Source: Lithospermum erythrorhizon (taxonomy: Eukaryota; Streptophyta; Magnoliopsida; Boraginales; Boraginaceae). From it: a DNA stretch of 64,000 nucleotides. The stretch covers positions 1 to 64,000 of the forward strand of contig JADFUC010002075.1 in NCBI GenBank assembly GCA_019722365.1, given 5' to 3'. Positions 1 through 12,840 of this stretch are shown piece after piece; positions within the stretch are counted from its first letter, which is position 1, and each line of letters starts with the position of its first letter. A model generated the notes under the pieces. It made no database searches and was not told where the DNA came from. It saw only the letters and a list, made by a program, of their open reading frames with translations. The translations under genes were made by a program, and so were the position numbers.

Positions 1-429
1 CTCATTGTACTTCGTTCAACACGTATTGCTGTCTGATGAAGGCAGGTAAACTACAAAAGTTCATCGTGGCTCCACATTGTTATTACTCGATTCTCGATGG
101 AGGCGTAGATTAGTATCAAGATTTACATAATTTAAGCCCATCAAACTTGTTCGTTCCCAGATTTGTCACAATATTTTTGCAATCAAATCTAAGGCCCGTC
201 TCTCCAGATTTTAAAACATTAAAATCATAGATTATACTTGATTGATTATTGAAAAGAGTTTTTACATTCAGGTTTGATTAAGCAATTTTCAAAAGAGATT
301 AAAGAGGCTAAAGAAGGAGGACACAAAAGAATGTTTGATAAATTACTCGAGAGAAATTCATCATCTCAGATACTAAACATTCATATTCAAAAGAAATTCA
401 AATAAAGCTTGATATATATCTACTGACTT
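1..429. other. No gene recognised
   Basis: AT-rich sequence without a convincing reading frame. From about 245 onward it may be a very diverged start of the LTR-related repeat that follows, because short phrases such as a 'tctact' plus 'atgtattatc'-like stretch recur upstream of the matching block at 37.3 kb. Nothing firmer can be said. Confidence 0.4.
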
Positions 430-1410
430 CAGAGGTTCATAGCTTCAATTTATTATCTAGCATCAATTAAGGGACGTTATAAGTTGTCTTCAGCATTTAT
501 AATCCCTATTGTAACTTCGTTGAGGCCGGTTTAGGTGGGATAAAACAACAATCTCTTAGGTTGGGATAAAGCGACAATCTCATTCCGCAGATATCTACGT
601 TAAAGTTGGGATTTGATCTTATTACTAGGCGGGGTCAGATGTGTTGTGAGAACTACTTAGAAGCTAGGAATCGGGGGGAGATGCAGAGTAGTGTTGAGGG
701 CTAGTGCTCGAAGCGATAGGACATAGAGTTCTTGGTGAGTGGGTTCGTCTCAGCTTATTAGGGTTGATATCTTAGGGTGATTCCTTGGGTTCTTGAGTGG
801 TGTACTAAGCGTTGAAATCCCTAGGTGGTCGCTTAGGTTCCCTAACGAGTTAAGGAGTTGAAATCGATTGTTGTGGCATTTGGTTCCTTGCTTAAGTACA
901 AGGGTTGTCACGTTGGTTCGGACTTCACTAACTTTTGAATAAATGCAAAATCCCAGTGGATTTAGAAGCACAGGTGGGAAGCTTTGGGTCGGAGATGTAG
1001 ATTGAACCTCCTTAAAACAGGTGTCGAGTTTGCGTCTTATCCTACTCATGCTATTATTATATATTATTTATATGCTAGAATGGTACAGGGGATTCTATTA
1101 TATGCTTGATTGTGATATTAGTGACATTGTTGGCTATAATTGAATATACTTAACTATAAAGTAAAGATTATCTATGTTTTATTTGTGTATTTGATTTGAT
1201 GAATTAAAGTAAGTTGTTTATCTTCGCGTTGATTGAATCGTGTTATTTGGTTGATATATATTTGTAATTGTGTTTCGTATCATCAGGTAAGCATTGTTAA
1301 GAGGATGTTAATATTCTTTTCACTTTCAAAAAGTTTTTACAAGGTGAAAAGCGATTCAGCGGCATAGCAACTACTGTCGCTTACAGGTTGTCGTATAGTC
1401 CCAACAATTC
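430..1410 (+). repeat. Diverged LTR fragment related to the 36-45 kb LARD
   Basis: This block shares an ordered series of phrases with the LARD LTRs at about 37.36-38.5 and 43.84-44.95 kb: 'attgtaa(c)t(c)cgttgag', the 'gttgtgag...aagctagga' segment, 'tagtgttgag', 'gctagtgctc', 'aggacatagagt', 'ccttgggttctt', 'gtggtgtactaa', 'ggagatgtagatt' and 'gtgtcgagtttgcgtctta'. It ends near 1410 with a pyrimidine-rich 'agtcccaacaattcac', the position where the full LTRs end in 'attcaccccc'. No primer-binding site or internal region follows, so it is a truncated or solo LTR of a related, older subfamily. Confidence 0.7.
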
Positions 1411-2300
1411 ACTACTTGTCTTACCTCGACTCTAAAAAAATTATTCAATTTTATTTTTTGATGGTCACAATTACTTAAAATCCAAACACCAAAATTCAAA
1501 CTTATGAATCATATAATCCTATATATAACCTCCATCTCTAAAAAATTATTCAATTCTCTTTTTCAATAATCGAAATGATATAAAACTCAACCAACAAAAT
1601 GCACATCTTAGAAATAGTACATACTTACTACCTTCATACCTAAGACATTGAGGTGATTTTTACCAACTTCGATGAGTCAAAATTAACGTATTATGCGGTC
1701 TTGGTAAATATATAATTTTATTTGAATCCAAAGTGCTCGTATTCAGAAAGTAAGTATGTTACAATATATATGGTTAAATTTGAAAAAAAAAAAATTTATA
1801 AAAACTTTGAGTTCAAAATTAAAAAAATTAACTCATCAAATTATTTAGTCATCCATGCGTAATTTAAATACCTCCATCTGTACTAAAAAGATTGTCTAGA
1901 TTGATTTTTAGTATTCAAAATTATTTAAAACCCAACTAACAAAATTCATGAATTACGATTACTACATACCAAATGCCGTCTCTCAAGATTATTCGATTTT
2001 GTTTTTTGATGTTCTAAATTATATAAAACTCAAACACAAAAATGTAAAATTTATGAAAGGAATATCAGTTTAAAATTTATGAAGACAAATTTTTTTTGAT
2101 TTTCTCAAAAATTTAAAATTTCTTTTCTTCATTGTTTTTCTGGTCCCTTTTTTGTGTGCCCAATCCAGTGGATGGTTTTGGCATGAAACCCTTAGGGTCA
2201 GAGCTCTTAATCCTTGAAGTAATATTTTTCCTTGGCCTTCTTCTTGAAAATTCTGAAATTTTAAATAATTTGTAAACTAAATTGATTACTATATACAACA
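1411..2300. repeat. AT-rich degenerate repeat cluster, no gene
   Basis: A phrase of the form 'cctccatctctaaaaaattattcaatt...ttttttgat...aaaactcaa' recurs at about 1425, 1530, 1880 and 1977. The units look like decayed ends of a small TIR element (compare the Stowaway copies in the introns at 22.2 and 26.5 kb), but no clean terminal pairing or target duplication is visible. The short open frame on the minus strand near 2113-2301 has no recognisable domain and is not called as a gene. Confidence 0.45.
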
Positions 2301-3009
2301 AAATGAATTCCAGTCAACTAATAAAACGGATGAATTGAAATAACCAACCTTCACTTGCTACAATTGCACTGGAACCCACCTCAGCCATTCGATCTTTGGT
2401 GGGACAAGAAGACTGCACACATCAACACATAACCAAATGCAGCAGTTAATTACCGTCCAGCACCAACATGTCTAGCGTAATGCGATCTCACGGCGAGGCT
2501 CCGCACAAGTGTGGTAAGAGGGGTCGGATGGCGCGCGGCGCTGCACTTGTGATGCTTGGGGAATGCGTTTACGAAATTGATCGAAAGTGAAATGCAAGCA
2601 GTATGGACTACTTCACGATTAATAAGAAGGATAGATAGTAATGAGCGTTTTGAGTGTATTCGTTATGCCAAAATGAGAGATTGATTAGTTAATAGCTAGA
2701 ATCTGAAAAGGATGATGATTATGTATACTTAATATGTAGAATTATGGATGCTTCTAACTAGTACTTGTCAAATCATTGCCATTATACCAAAGCTGATAAG
2801 TAACAAGACTGAGTAAGATCAAGAACATAAATGCCAGTGAAAACTTATATACTTCTATAAGTGTAGAACCTGTAAGTATATAGCTAAATAAAGATCTAAA
2901 AACACTGCACAACCATACATGGAAAACTCTAGAAGATAGATGTCGCAGAGCGCAAATAAATTAATTAAGCAATACAACTAGAATCAAACACTTGTGTTCC
3001 AACAAAACA
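2301..3009. other. No gene recognised
   Basis: Apart from a small GC-richer patch near 2455-2580, which has no open frame worth reporting, the interval is AT-rich with no domain, RNA or terminal repeat that I can support. Confidence 0.4.
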
Positions 3010-3680
3010 TTGATTACATCCCAAAACTAAGTCACTGTTCATTTTCCCCGAGTGAGACACATTCATCAGCATAACCAAACCAACCAAGCGTCGCTAGCGA
3101 GATTAAGCAAGTTTGACGATTATTACAAATATATCCCAAAACTAAGTCAATGTTCACTTTCCCAGAGAGTACCGTGTACCCATTAGCATGTCAACTAATT
3201 AAGAAAATGTTGATATATATGAAGCAAAAGACTTCATCTTTATGCAAAAATTCAAAATGGGGTTCTCAATTCTAAAACACCAAATAAAGGAAACAAATCA
3301 AAAGACTTAATCTTTATGCAAAAATTCAACATGGGTTTATGCAAAATAACCTAACCAACTTTATTTGTTATTACAAATATACATAACAATAATCCATAAG
3401 TATTTGCGAGAAGCCAGGGGTACATACAGGTATGCGATGAACTAATATTCCAATGAAGAAAAGTATACAAATTTAGTACGAACAACATAAATTTGAATAA
3501 ATAAATAATAAAAATCAAAATTAACCAACTTTATTTGTTATTACAAATAGACAAAACAATAAACTATAAGCATTTGCGGAACCAGAATCTTTATACAAAT
3601 GACCAATGAACTAATATTCCAATGAAGAAAAATATACACATATAAAGGCGAACATCGTAATTTTAAATAAATGAATAGCA
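3010..3680. repeat. Local tandem duplications
   Basis: Three pairs of neighbouring direct repeats. (1) A phrase starting 'cccaaaactaagtca' at about 3020 and 3135. (2) 'gactt(c/a)atctttatgcaaaaa' at about 3230 and 3304. (3) A unit of roughly 170 bp starting 'accaactttatttgttatta' at about 3353 and 3524, whose second copy again contains 'aactaatattccaatgaaga'. No coding potential was found. The pattern fits unequal or slippage duplication in intergenic DNA. Confidence 0.7.
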
Positions 3681-5955
3681 TTTTCAAAATTTTAGAATTC
3701 TTGCTCTCCCTTCACTGGAGGGAGCGGTTCCTAATTTTTGAAAAATTTATTTTATTAAATTTTTAAAAAAAACTACAATTATTATTTAAAAATTATATTA
3801 TTTACCTTAAATATTTATATTTTTATTATCAAGTAATCCGTTCTTATAAAATTGTGCACAGTGACTAGTGAAACTTTATAACAACATAATGAAATGGTTC
3901 CATGAGTAAGCCATGAAAAGGTTTAATCTTTAAACTTGTTTTACTACCACTAACAACAATAACACTTCTGCTGCAACATATAGGTTTTTGCATATGCAAA
4001 CAACCCTCCATTTTTGGAAGCTCTGCAATGTTATCTGCTAGTTTATTATAAAACGAAATCAGTATAATATGATATTCAAAGGAATATCAGAAGAAACTCG
4101 AGTGTACTATAAATAACACTCTACAATACTGGCCATAAACTGCTTTCTTTTTTGGACAAAACTAAAGATATTAAATAAAATAAATGAAAGTAATTGGGGT
4201 TTGAATAAAATAAGCTTAATTGCATAGGCCCCATACAATGATATTTTCTCGATCTTTTTCTTGCTCCCAAAACATGTAATTAATATAAATGTTTTGCTGT
4301 CACTTCATTTATAAGATGATGAAATCTTGGCAGGCTACATAGAATTACCATAAAATATTGAGTGAAAGAAATAATAGATAAATATTTAATGTTTAGAGAT
4401 ATAATAGAAAAAAATAAAACGAAAGTGTATAAGTAAATATAGAATATGATAAAAAAATTAAAAGCGAAATTTTCTTAAGATGACAAGTGAAAAAAAAAGC
4501 AGAGAATAATAAAAATAAATTAAAAAAAGCAAAACTTTATTTCATTTCCGCCCCGGACTATCTCTGATAGTTTTAATTTGCCTCTCAGCTATTTATCTTT
4601 TTTATTTTTCCCCTCTATTTATTTTTTGTGTTCAAATGGATGAAATCTATTTTATAAAAGGTAATTTATTGATTGAACAAATATGAGATCATTGGGGTGG
4701 GTCTATTTAAAAAAATAAAAAATAAATTGGTCTCTTTTCATTAAATAAAAAAAAGTTTAATTTTATTAAAATAATTGAAATAGAATAATAAATAGAGAGA
4801 ACATGAAATTGAGGAAGAAATATTTTATTCCTTATAGTCAATATAATACATATGAATTCTTTAATAGTTTTAATAGAGGATAGACTTGATAACTAACTTA
4901 TCACTACTTTACATTGAATGAGTTTAAATCAGCTAATAGATAATGATTAGTAACAACTTCCGTTGATGTCAATGTTACTAAAAAAAATCCTTGTGGGATG
5001 AAACTTCAGGTAAAAGAAAAAAAATGCATTATTAACGTATCGTCTGATGTTCTTACTCATTAAAGCCTTAATATGAATCGTTAGTGCTCAAATAATACTT
5101 AAATAAGGTAGTTGGTCGATTAATTCTTTATTATTTTCTGCTTTTGCACAAATGGGTCTATTTCGTCCCCAGTGATCTTACAATTATCAGGATGATCAAT
5201 GAATGTGACTTAATCCATATAAAATTGTTACCTTTTTCACATATGTCTTTTGGTATACGAATATTCTTTTATTCAAGTGATTTGTTTTTTTATCCAAAAT
5301 ATTTCATCTCAAATTTCTTAACTTGAGCAATTTTACAATTTTGGAAGCTCTTTCAAACTCTTAAAATTTGTACAAAAACAAATATTCGGTAACGTTTAGA
5401 GATGACAAACTAGTTATTTGTGGACATTCGGTTGTCTTGGTCATCGTAATTTTAGTAGATTTTTACACCATCTTTACAATAATAATATAATTCTCTTATA
5501 TGTTGTAAGCATTTAAAATGAAAATGTAAACGTTTTGAACCAAATACATAGCATAGAATTCTCGCAACTTTGCAAATTCTCTCAAGCAAGTTTTTTTCTC
5601 CAAACTTGCTTTTTTATCAAATATCATCTTATTGAATGCTAATTATTCCTCGCTTTATGTGGGGTGATCTCTTATTCTTATCCATAAATTGTATCACGTT
5701 TTCTTTTTTTCCCGAATTCATACTTTTGTTTTTATATCTTTAGCATTAAAAAATCAGACAAACATTCCTACTTTTAGATTTTACTCGCCTTTTTTTGTCC
5801 ATATATTTCCCTCACGTATTTCTGGCCGGCCAGTTTAACCGTCGAAACGATGTCAGCGCCACTTAATGCGTGTCAAAGTGAAAGTCCCAGTAGGCGCCCA
5901 CTTGTTTCTTGATAAAGGATGATGATTGTTATTTCATGAGTCGCTAATCCATATT
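3681..5955. other. AT-rich intergenic stretch, nothing recognised
   Basis: Very AT-rich with many poly-A and poly-T runs. Open frames are short and without domains. A small GC-rich patch near 5820-5900, just before the copia LTR, has no recognised role. Confidence 0.4.
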
Positions 5956-7307
5956 TGATAATAACAAATTACATTTAAGCACTAATAATTATTTAAGTTA
6001 AATGCATAGTGCTTAAGCTTTATTGGCATTTTAGCCTGAGAATCAAGTGAAGTCAATACTTGTATTTAGTTTAAGTCTTTATGCGATCTTAAGGCGTTTG
6101 TAAGGAATTCCTCACTTATGAAATTACTTAGTTTGATTAGAGAGATATTTTAAAATGGTAAATCTTTTTAAATTGCGAGTTCGATTTTTCTCACAGAATG
6201 GTTTGTATAAACATTCTTGGATTAATCTACATTTTCTTCACAATCGAGTTAAAATGACCTTATTATTAAATCTTAGGATCGATTTCGAATAAGATGAAAG
6301 ATGGACCAAGCTAGAAAATGTTGCATTACGGTAGCAAAATCGGCCCTGAATCGGCTTTCACAGGGAGGCGATTTCCTTGAAAAGAAGTTCAAATCGGCTC
6401 CTCGATGACTCACTTGTTAGAGGCCGGTTGCTGTACTAACCGTTTAAAGGTGGTCCTGAATCGGCCCACAGCAGAAGCCCGTCACGAGGGGAATCGTGTG
6501 GCATATTTCATTACGGATTTTGACCTTATATAAGCATTTCTTCACATTTCAAAACTAACTTTTTTGCAACAACTACACCTTTAATCTCGGTGTTCCAAAG
6601 GAAAGGTCAATCTGTAATCATTCTTAGCTTATTAATTTGTGAGGAATTCCATTAGAGCTTAAATTGTAGTACTCTTTATTCATCCATTGAGGGATTTTGT
6701 CAAGAAGGGTTCTTTCTTTTTAGAAAGGGTTGACTAGTTGTAAGCTAGTTGCTTCTAGGTGTACTAGAAGGTTGTTCTAGGTTGTGTTGACCTTGAGCTG
6801 GGTGATTGTCAGGGGGTTGCTTGAGAGTTTCAGGAGTGGTTGCTAGGGGGCGTAGGCCCAGGTGTCTAGTGGATTGCTAGATGTGTATTTAGCGAGGTTG
6901 TTTGCTTATGCACTTGCGGAGTGTTGAATTTCAGGATATAATCTGTGAGTTACTTTTAAATCGAGTTGGAAAGCCAAGGGGTCGAACATTAGGTTTCTTG
7001 CGAAGCTAGTTATATCGTTGTGTATCTTTAAACATACACTGTTACTTATTGTCCAATTTCTATCGTTGTGACTATTTGCATATTAATAAATTTATATTGT
7101 TATTGCTAGAAATTGATTATAGGTTGATTGTGTATGTAATTGTATAATTGTGTGAATTGTTTTAATCTTTAAATTGAATTGGAAATAGTTTATTAGCGTT
7201 ACTAATTCGATTAATCTTGCTATAACTATTCACTAGCTTAAAAATCGAGGGGTTTCAACTTGATATCTTATCTGTAATTACTTTACAGGATTGCGTATAG
7301 TCACAAC
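5956..7307 (+). mobile_element. Ty1-copia element C, 5' LTR (about 1.35 kb)
   Basis: The block starts near 'tgataataac' and ends in 'cacaaca' just before a degenerate primer-binding site ('aggtatcggaagc', 7311-7323, a worn match to the tRNA-Met type site). Directly downstream is a copia gag reading in the same direction, which is the arrangement expected of a 5' LTR. The left border is chosen on the TG start and is uncertain by tens of bases. No second LTR copy is seen in the window, so length and ends rest on position only. Confidence 0.5.
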
Positions 7308-7345
7308 AAGAGGTATCGGAAGCGTTGATCTTAATATCTAAATGG

Positions 7346-8155
7346 TATGATGAAATGGGTGATTTTAAGGAAACGTGTGCATACAGGTCTCCTTATTTTG
7401 GTGGTACTAATTATGATTATTGGAATTCGGCGTATGGAGGCGTTTCTGAGAATAAGACTATACCTTATGGCATATAGTCAAGGAAGGTCCATTTGTTCCC
7501 AAGAGATTGAGAGTTGTCCGGGGAAGTAGTTCAACCTTGGAAATTATGGATTTGAAAGCCATTGATGAAGGAGATAGTGATGAAGTGAAAAAAGAAAAGG
7601 AAGAGCATAATGCTCGGCTAAGAGAAGCGGTGGAAAGAAAAAGGGATGTTTCCTATGAAGAAGAGATTATTACGAACTTTTGGTTATTGAATGAAGAAGA
7701 TAAGAAGAATCTATCCTTGAATGCAAGCAACTTCTTGTGCTGCTTGGCGTAGAAGAGTATGGAAGAATCAAGGAAACCTGAGCGCCAAGGAGAGTGTGGG
7801 ATTATCTTGAGATGGCTCATGTTGGTACCTCAATAGCCAAGAATAGAAAGATCCATCTTCTTACCAAAGAGTATGAGGCCTTTAAGATGAGGGAAGGAGA
7901 ATCGATAATGGCTATACAAAAGCGATTGAACTTGATTGTGAACAATCTTCAAGGACTTGGCAAAGTCATACCAATGGGAGAATACATAGCAGATTCTCGT
8001 CAGATCCCGAAAAAGTTCAACAATAAAGTGTGCCTCGTTGAGGAAAAACAAATAATGTGAGTGAAATTCCTATGAATGAAATCATGGGGAACTTGATGGC
8101 GGAAGAGTTAGTTGTTGAAAGAAACGAAGCAAGGAAAAAGGCGAAACCAAAAGAA
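7346..8155 (+). pseudogene. Ty1-copia gag remnant (UBN2-type), element C
   Basis: Gag of a copia retrotransposon, the particle-forming protein. It is split over three frames. Near 7383-7440 one frame reads a 'GGTNYDYW' motif typical of the gag start, followed in another frame by 'MEAFL'. At 7510-7750 an acidic/basic region follows, and at 7785-8055 the UBN2 core reads 'WDYLEMAHVGTS', then 'LLTKEYEAFKM' and 'GESIMAIQKRLN'. The frame shifts again near 8055 and ends in 'ERNEARKKAKPKE', where a Ty3-gypsy LTR begins. No zinc knuckle or pol follows on the far side of that insertion, so the element is both frameshifted and truncated. Confidence 0.85.
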
Positions 8156-9395
8156 TCACATAATCATATCGTGGCTCTGCTGAATGAATCACGCGCCAAT
8201 CATGCAACAATTACATGTATATCGTTCTCACGTAATCATAACACAAAGACATGTACATCATTCTTACATAATCGTACATGACCAACATGTTCACGCAATT
8301 TAAAGTAAGTAAGTAAGTAACACCCGTGAGATAAGTACTTCGCCTCACGCTTTGCTTCACACGAAACTTCCGGGACCTGATTAAAGGTAGCGCACACCAC
8401 GATCGGCGCCTAACAAAAACACCCGGAAAGTATAATCAAAACTACTACGATACTGCGTTACAGAAGACACGCTACCCAGCCTTAATTGGAACTAACGCGG
8501 TCTAAAAATGACGGATAAAACAACGAATAAATAATCCCGTCGGACCTGACAATCGATCTCCCACAGTTAGAATTTCACCTTATTATTTTATGACATAAAA
8601 ATCAACTTATAAATTTCTAATTAACTTTCGAGTCACGTAATTAACACTTTATACTCCAAAATATCGATTATAACCTTGACTTGGAATATACTTTTCATGA
8701 CTAACTCTTTGTCGACGCTCCCGATTAAACTCCCACATTTAAAAGTCTTATAAAATATCAACCCAAAAGGTCAAGCAAAACCTAGAAAAGTCAACTCGAC
8801 CATAACATTCAGCCCAGCGACCTACAAGTCTGAATTAAATCAGCTTATATACGTCGTAGAGCCATAACAAACTAAGATTCATCATAAAATTGAATTATGT
8901 AAAAACTCAACCAAAGGCCAGCCCTCAAAATCAACAAGAAGAAACTCTATTTTCTTACCTGAAATCGTGGGGAAAGATGTTGGAAGCTAAGCCTTGGCTT
9001 GACTCGAGGATCTTTTATGTGGAGCAAGTGAAGAAATGGAAGAAATTTTTTGAGTTTGGGACCTCGAGGGATCTCGGCCAAGATGATGGAAATGGGGAAG
9101 ATATTTTGTGATTTTGGTGATAAGATTGAAGATGATACTTATCTCTCTTAAGTCAAGAAAAATCGCGCGGGGAGTTTGTCTGCGGAAATCCACCCAGCAG
9201 TCGAGCTATCGAGAAAGACTTGATCCAGCGACTGGAATTGTCCCTGAAAGCTATTACTACTTAAATTATAAATGTAATCCGGCTCAAAATAATTTACGAA
9301 ATAATATTATCATGAAATTATTTATCTTATCTCGGGTCCCATTTCACAGTAGAAATTTAAATTTTTTTTAGCATCAGCAGGGTTATTCTGATACA
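8156..9395 (-). repeat. Gypsy element 1, 3' LTR (left copy)
   Basis: Aligns along its whole length with 14219-15483. Shared stretches include 'cataacacaaagacatgta', the 'aagtaagtaag' run, 'aaaatga(c)ggataaaacaac' and a strongly conserved block near 9028-9120 ('gaagaaatggaagaaa' through 'gatattttgtgattttggtg'). Read on the minus strand it begins TGTATCAGAATAACC. The block near 9028-9115 looks open on either strand, but this is because it is well conserved between LTRs, not because it is a gene. Confidence 0.8.
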
Positions 9396-9809
9396 CCCCA
9401 CACAATAAAATTTAGACCTAGAAATTTAATAACCCTCAACTTGACAAGAAGAAACGGTATAACAACACAAATCAAATATCATAGAAAATAAATGCAAATA
9501 CGACTAAAACAAATCGGCAGTGAAATCGATCGACCCATTCTCCAGCGTCCCTCTTGATAACACAGGTCGTCTCGTCGCTGGCTGATACTGGAACAGATCC
9601 CTGAAACTTTTCTTGAACTCTCGTATGGTGAAAATCTCCCGTCGCTACCGGCATCAAAATCGACTCTGATGTTTAAATGCAGGATCACTTTGATTTCCCG
9701 CTTCTACTTCGGTCGTCGATACTACGTTTACTTCCACAGGTGGTACTCGATAGTGAGTCATAATCAGGTGAACTCCATCCGCCTCCTACGCCTCGGAATT
9801 CAAATCTCT

Positions 9810-10993
9810 GCGTGGTAGATACTTCAAACTCTTATAATCGGTAAAAATCGCAACACCATCTGAGATAGTGTCTCATGATTTCAACGCATAAAGACTTTCG
9901 CCCCATTAGCTCGAGGTCATGGATGCGATAGTTCTTCTCGTGATTCCTCATTGTCGAAACATAGGCAATCACCTTCCGTTACGCAGAACATACCCCGATC
10001 ACGATGCGAGCGTATTTATAAATCGTGGCCACCGGGCAGACGGTATCGCCAGCTGATGCGTGATCCAATTTTCCTTTAATACCTTGAAGCAATCCTCGCA
10101 ATCATCATCCCCGAATAAAGCGGAACCCACCATGGTCAGCACGATTGATAGTGTCGCGATTAAAGAAAGTCCTTGATAGATCTCACAGCAATAACCGGTA
10201 ACCCGAAACTCTACTTCCGGTCGCGGCTAGGTGGGGCCAGCTCTGATGTTCCACGGCCTCCATACGTGGATCCCGACACAAATACCGCCGAAATCCACAT
10301 GACCCGGGAATTGCACTTTCGCCAACGAGGCTCCACATTTAGAAAACTTGGCATACAGGCGGGTGGCATGCCGAGGTCCTGAAACCACAGTCACGCAAAT
10401 GCCTCTGCATTACTCATACTCCCTACAGAATATATGAAATATAGAGTGATAGATTACCACCCTGAAACTCATCCAAATACTAGAAATACCCGGTTCATCA
10501 AATCCATAAAGACGCGGTGCATTCGTCAATCAAATGGCATCGCTTTCATAAACTCATAATATCATAACGAGATCGGAAAGCCGATTTGAATATCCTCCCC
10601 TTTGATCCTCAGTGATGATAACCGGACCCGCAATCAATCTTTGAGAACACGCTTGGCATCCTTCGGTATCAAAAAATACGTCAGTGGGCAATGGGTGGGT
10701 TCTTAATAGTCGCTTTATTCGATTGTCTATAGTCGATACCGCGACCTCGTGAGCCGTCCTTCTTTTCTGGCTTAACCTTGGTGCACCAGGAGATACACTT
10801 TGATGCGATGAATCCTTTCTCCAATGACTCCACATGGCGGAGTTCGCCATTCTGTAACTTCATTTTGGAGCCATCGATGCGGTGGAAGAAATTGGTGCCG
10901 TGCCGGAATAACCTCATTACCAAATTCGATCTCCCTCTGCAGCGTGACCGGTAAGTCCTCGGGAAAGACATCTGAACTCTCTATGACCGCCAT
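9810..10993 (-). pseudogene. Gypsy element 1 reverse transcriptase and RNase H remnant
   Basis: On the minus strand the pieces run in the order of a gypsy pol. 'VFPEDLP' lies near 10985, 'LEKGFIASK' and 'KKDGS...IDYRQSNKATIKN' near 10800-10690, 'VFSKID' near 10650, 'MNRVF' near 10500, 'LYAKFSKC' near 10350, and the RNase H segment 'HEKNY...HDLEL' near 9945-9915. Frames change every few tens of residues, so the protein cannot be made. These motifs define the enzyme family. Loss of the YxDD region to indels and the lack of integrase show that it is dead. Confidence 0.9.
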
Positions 10994-11399
10994 ACAATGC
11001 TTGCTCTCTTCCTACATTCAAATCAATCACGTACCCCAAGAGCCAAATACCCTTTAAGATCAACCTCCCCAGCCTCGAGTGTGACCTGGCTTCGAGAAGA
11101 GGCAAATTTTACATCTCCTGAATCGGGATGTCACGGATCTCTCCGAACCCCTGAAATCTCCTTCCAATGGCAGCAATAGCAATGATGTTTTGACAATCCG
11201 TACGAGAGATAAGATCAAAATTAGAAAGTTGAATGGAAGTAAATCGACAGAATGACAATACGACCACATATCTGATCAAAGGGCCGGTCTACAAATACAA
11301 GTCTAACGCAGCGTCTCCCTACTTTTGGTGTCGTAATCTCGAGTCCCGAGCGAGGAAAAGGCCTGTGACATATAGATAATCTGAAATAAAACTCTAAGA

Positions 11400-12840
11400 C
11401 ATAAAGAATGCTTAGTCCCGAGTCAACAGCGCCCCAGCCTCGATATCACACAGAAATAATGTACTGTCGCTGACTACAGGGGTATCGTCACTCACGATGA
11501 TAACGGCATGAATCGGGCCTCGACAGCTCCCACATTTCGGTACAGCTACTGTGGCACTCCTCGGGGTCCTCGGCTCCGTATCCCCAGGCCTCAGCGGCCT
11601 CGAATGGGCCACCACGATTCCCACGATGCCACTTTCTAATTTGGTGAGCCAAGCAGTGAGTACCGGCGCTGCAAGCGGGGCGATCACCCGTAGGATGTCT
11701 GAGCTGGCGGCATCGGTAACATATGACCACTTCTGCTCCCGGCAATCTGCTTTGCATTGCCCCGATCGACCCCTTGGCAGTAGCAGTGATACCTCCTGAA
11801 CCCCAGAAAACCAGCTACGAAACCCGCGGATCTCGCGAGGCGCCAGCGTCTGAGGCGTTAGAATAACTCAGGCGAAGCTTCTTTGGAGCAAATGCTGCCC
11901 GGGGCGACTCGGTGGTCTGTCCTCCTACGAACTCTAGAGCTAGTAGGCCCTACCGGGCCCGAAAGTCTCGGGGTCGACTCTCTCCCGATCAATTTCGCCC
12001 TACGGCTGCACCTTGACTCCGTTTCCATCTTTAGGGCTGCGTTCACCGGCGGCATGGGCGGTAAAAACCATCGGTGAAATGCGGTGACGTATCTCCCAAA
12101 TGACAAACCTAGTGATCTGCCGCCTCTACTTGGGATAAACATCGAAGTAGTCGGCGCGTATCAACGGCGTCTCTGCGTACTCCTCCGGCGGCCTGAATCC
12201 GCAGCCCCGGCGAAAATCATTTCTACTCCCGAATTTGCCATGTGGGTCTCAAGCGATAGTTCTCCGGAGAAATCTCAACAAATCGCTCTAGGAAACATGA
12301 ATCTCCTGGAGTCAAGGATGCGCTCGAGGTTCTCCCGCCGTCCACAGGCGCTCTGCATTGAAGTCATAAATGCTTGAAACTTCACTCTGCATCTGGCCCA
12401 TGATCCCCGTCGGCTCAAGATAGGACTTAATTAATCCCCGGATAAGATTCCGATAAGCACACTCTGCGAACCCCAGCGGATACTATAGGAAGCCCAGGTC
12501 AATGTTTTGCTACGAAATTAGACTCGCCATTCTTCGGCCACGGCGTTCTGTCTCTCTCTACAGGGTCTACCTCCTCCTCCTCGCTTAACATGCTTTCGAG
12601 AAGAATGGACATCCGGACCTGGCGGTCCTTGTACTTCGTCAGCGGTATACCTACTGTTCGGCCTCGCCTTTGGGCTACCCGCAGCGCCTCTCGGCTCTAC
12701 GCTACCACGAACTCTGGGTGGCGTCAGCGGCAGTCACGTAACAAAAGAAAGGACTCGGGACTTTTAACAAGGCACACCACTATGACTCCAAGAAAAACAA
12801 GTCGACCTGTGACCACGAGATAACCCAGTGTCCCCAGGCC
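11400..12840 (-). pseudogene. Gypsy element 1 gag and protease remnant
   Basis: A zinc-knuckle-like 'CYRCRQLRHP' sits on the minus strand near 11720-11690, and a protease-like stretch 'TLFLCDIEAGALL' follows near 11445-11412. Upstream (11860-12840) the sequence is GC-rich and arginine- or proline-rich in several frames, as expected for a shifted gag, but no frame is long. The many open frames on the plus strand here are by-products of high GC and are not called. Confidence 0.65.

Noticed and set aside
9480..12840. Many GC-rich open frames on both strands, seen at first as possible organelle or bacterial DNA
   Set aside because: Ordered gypsy RT and RNase H motifs on the minus strand and flanking LTRs explain the region. 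Other frames are by-products of base composition.
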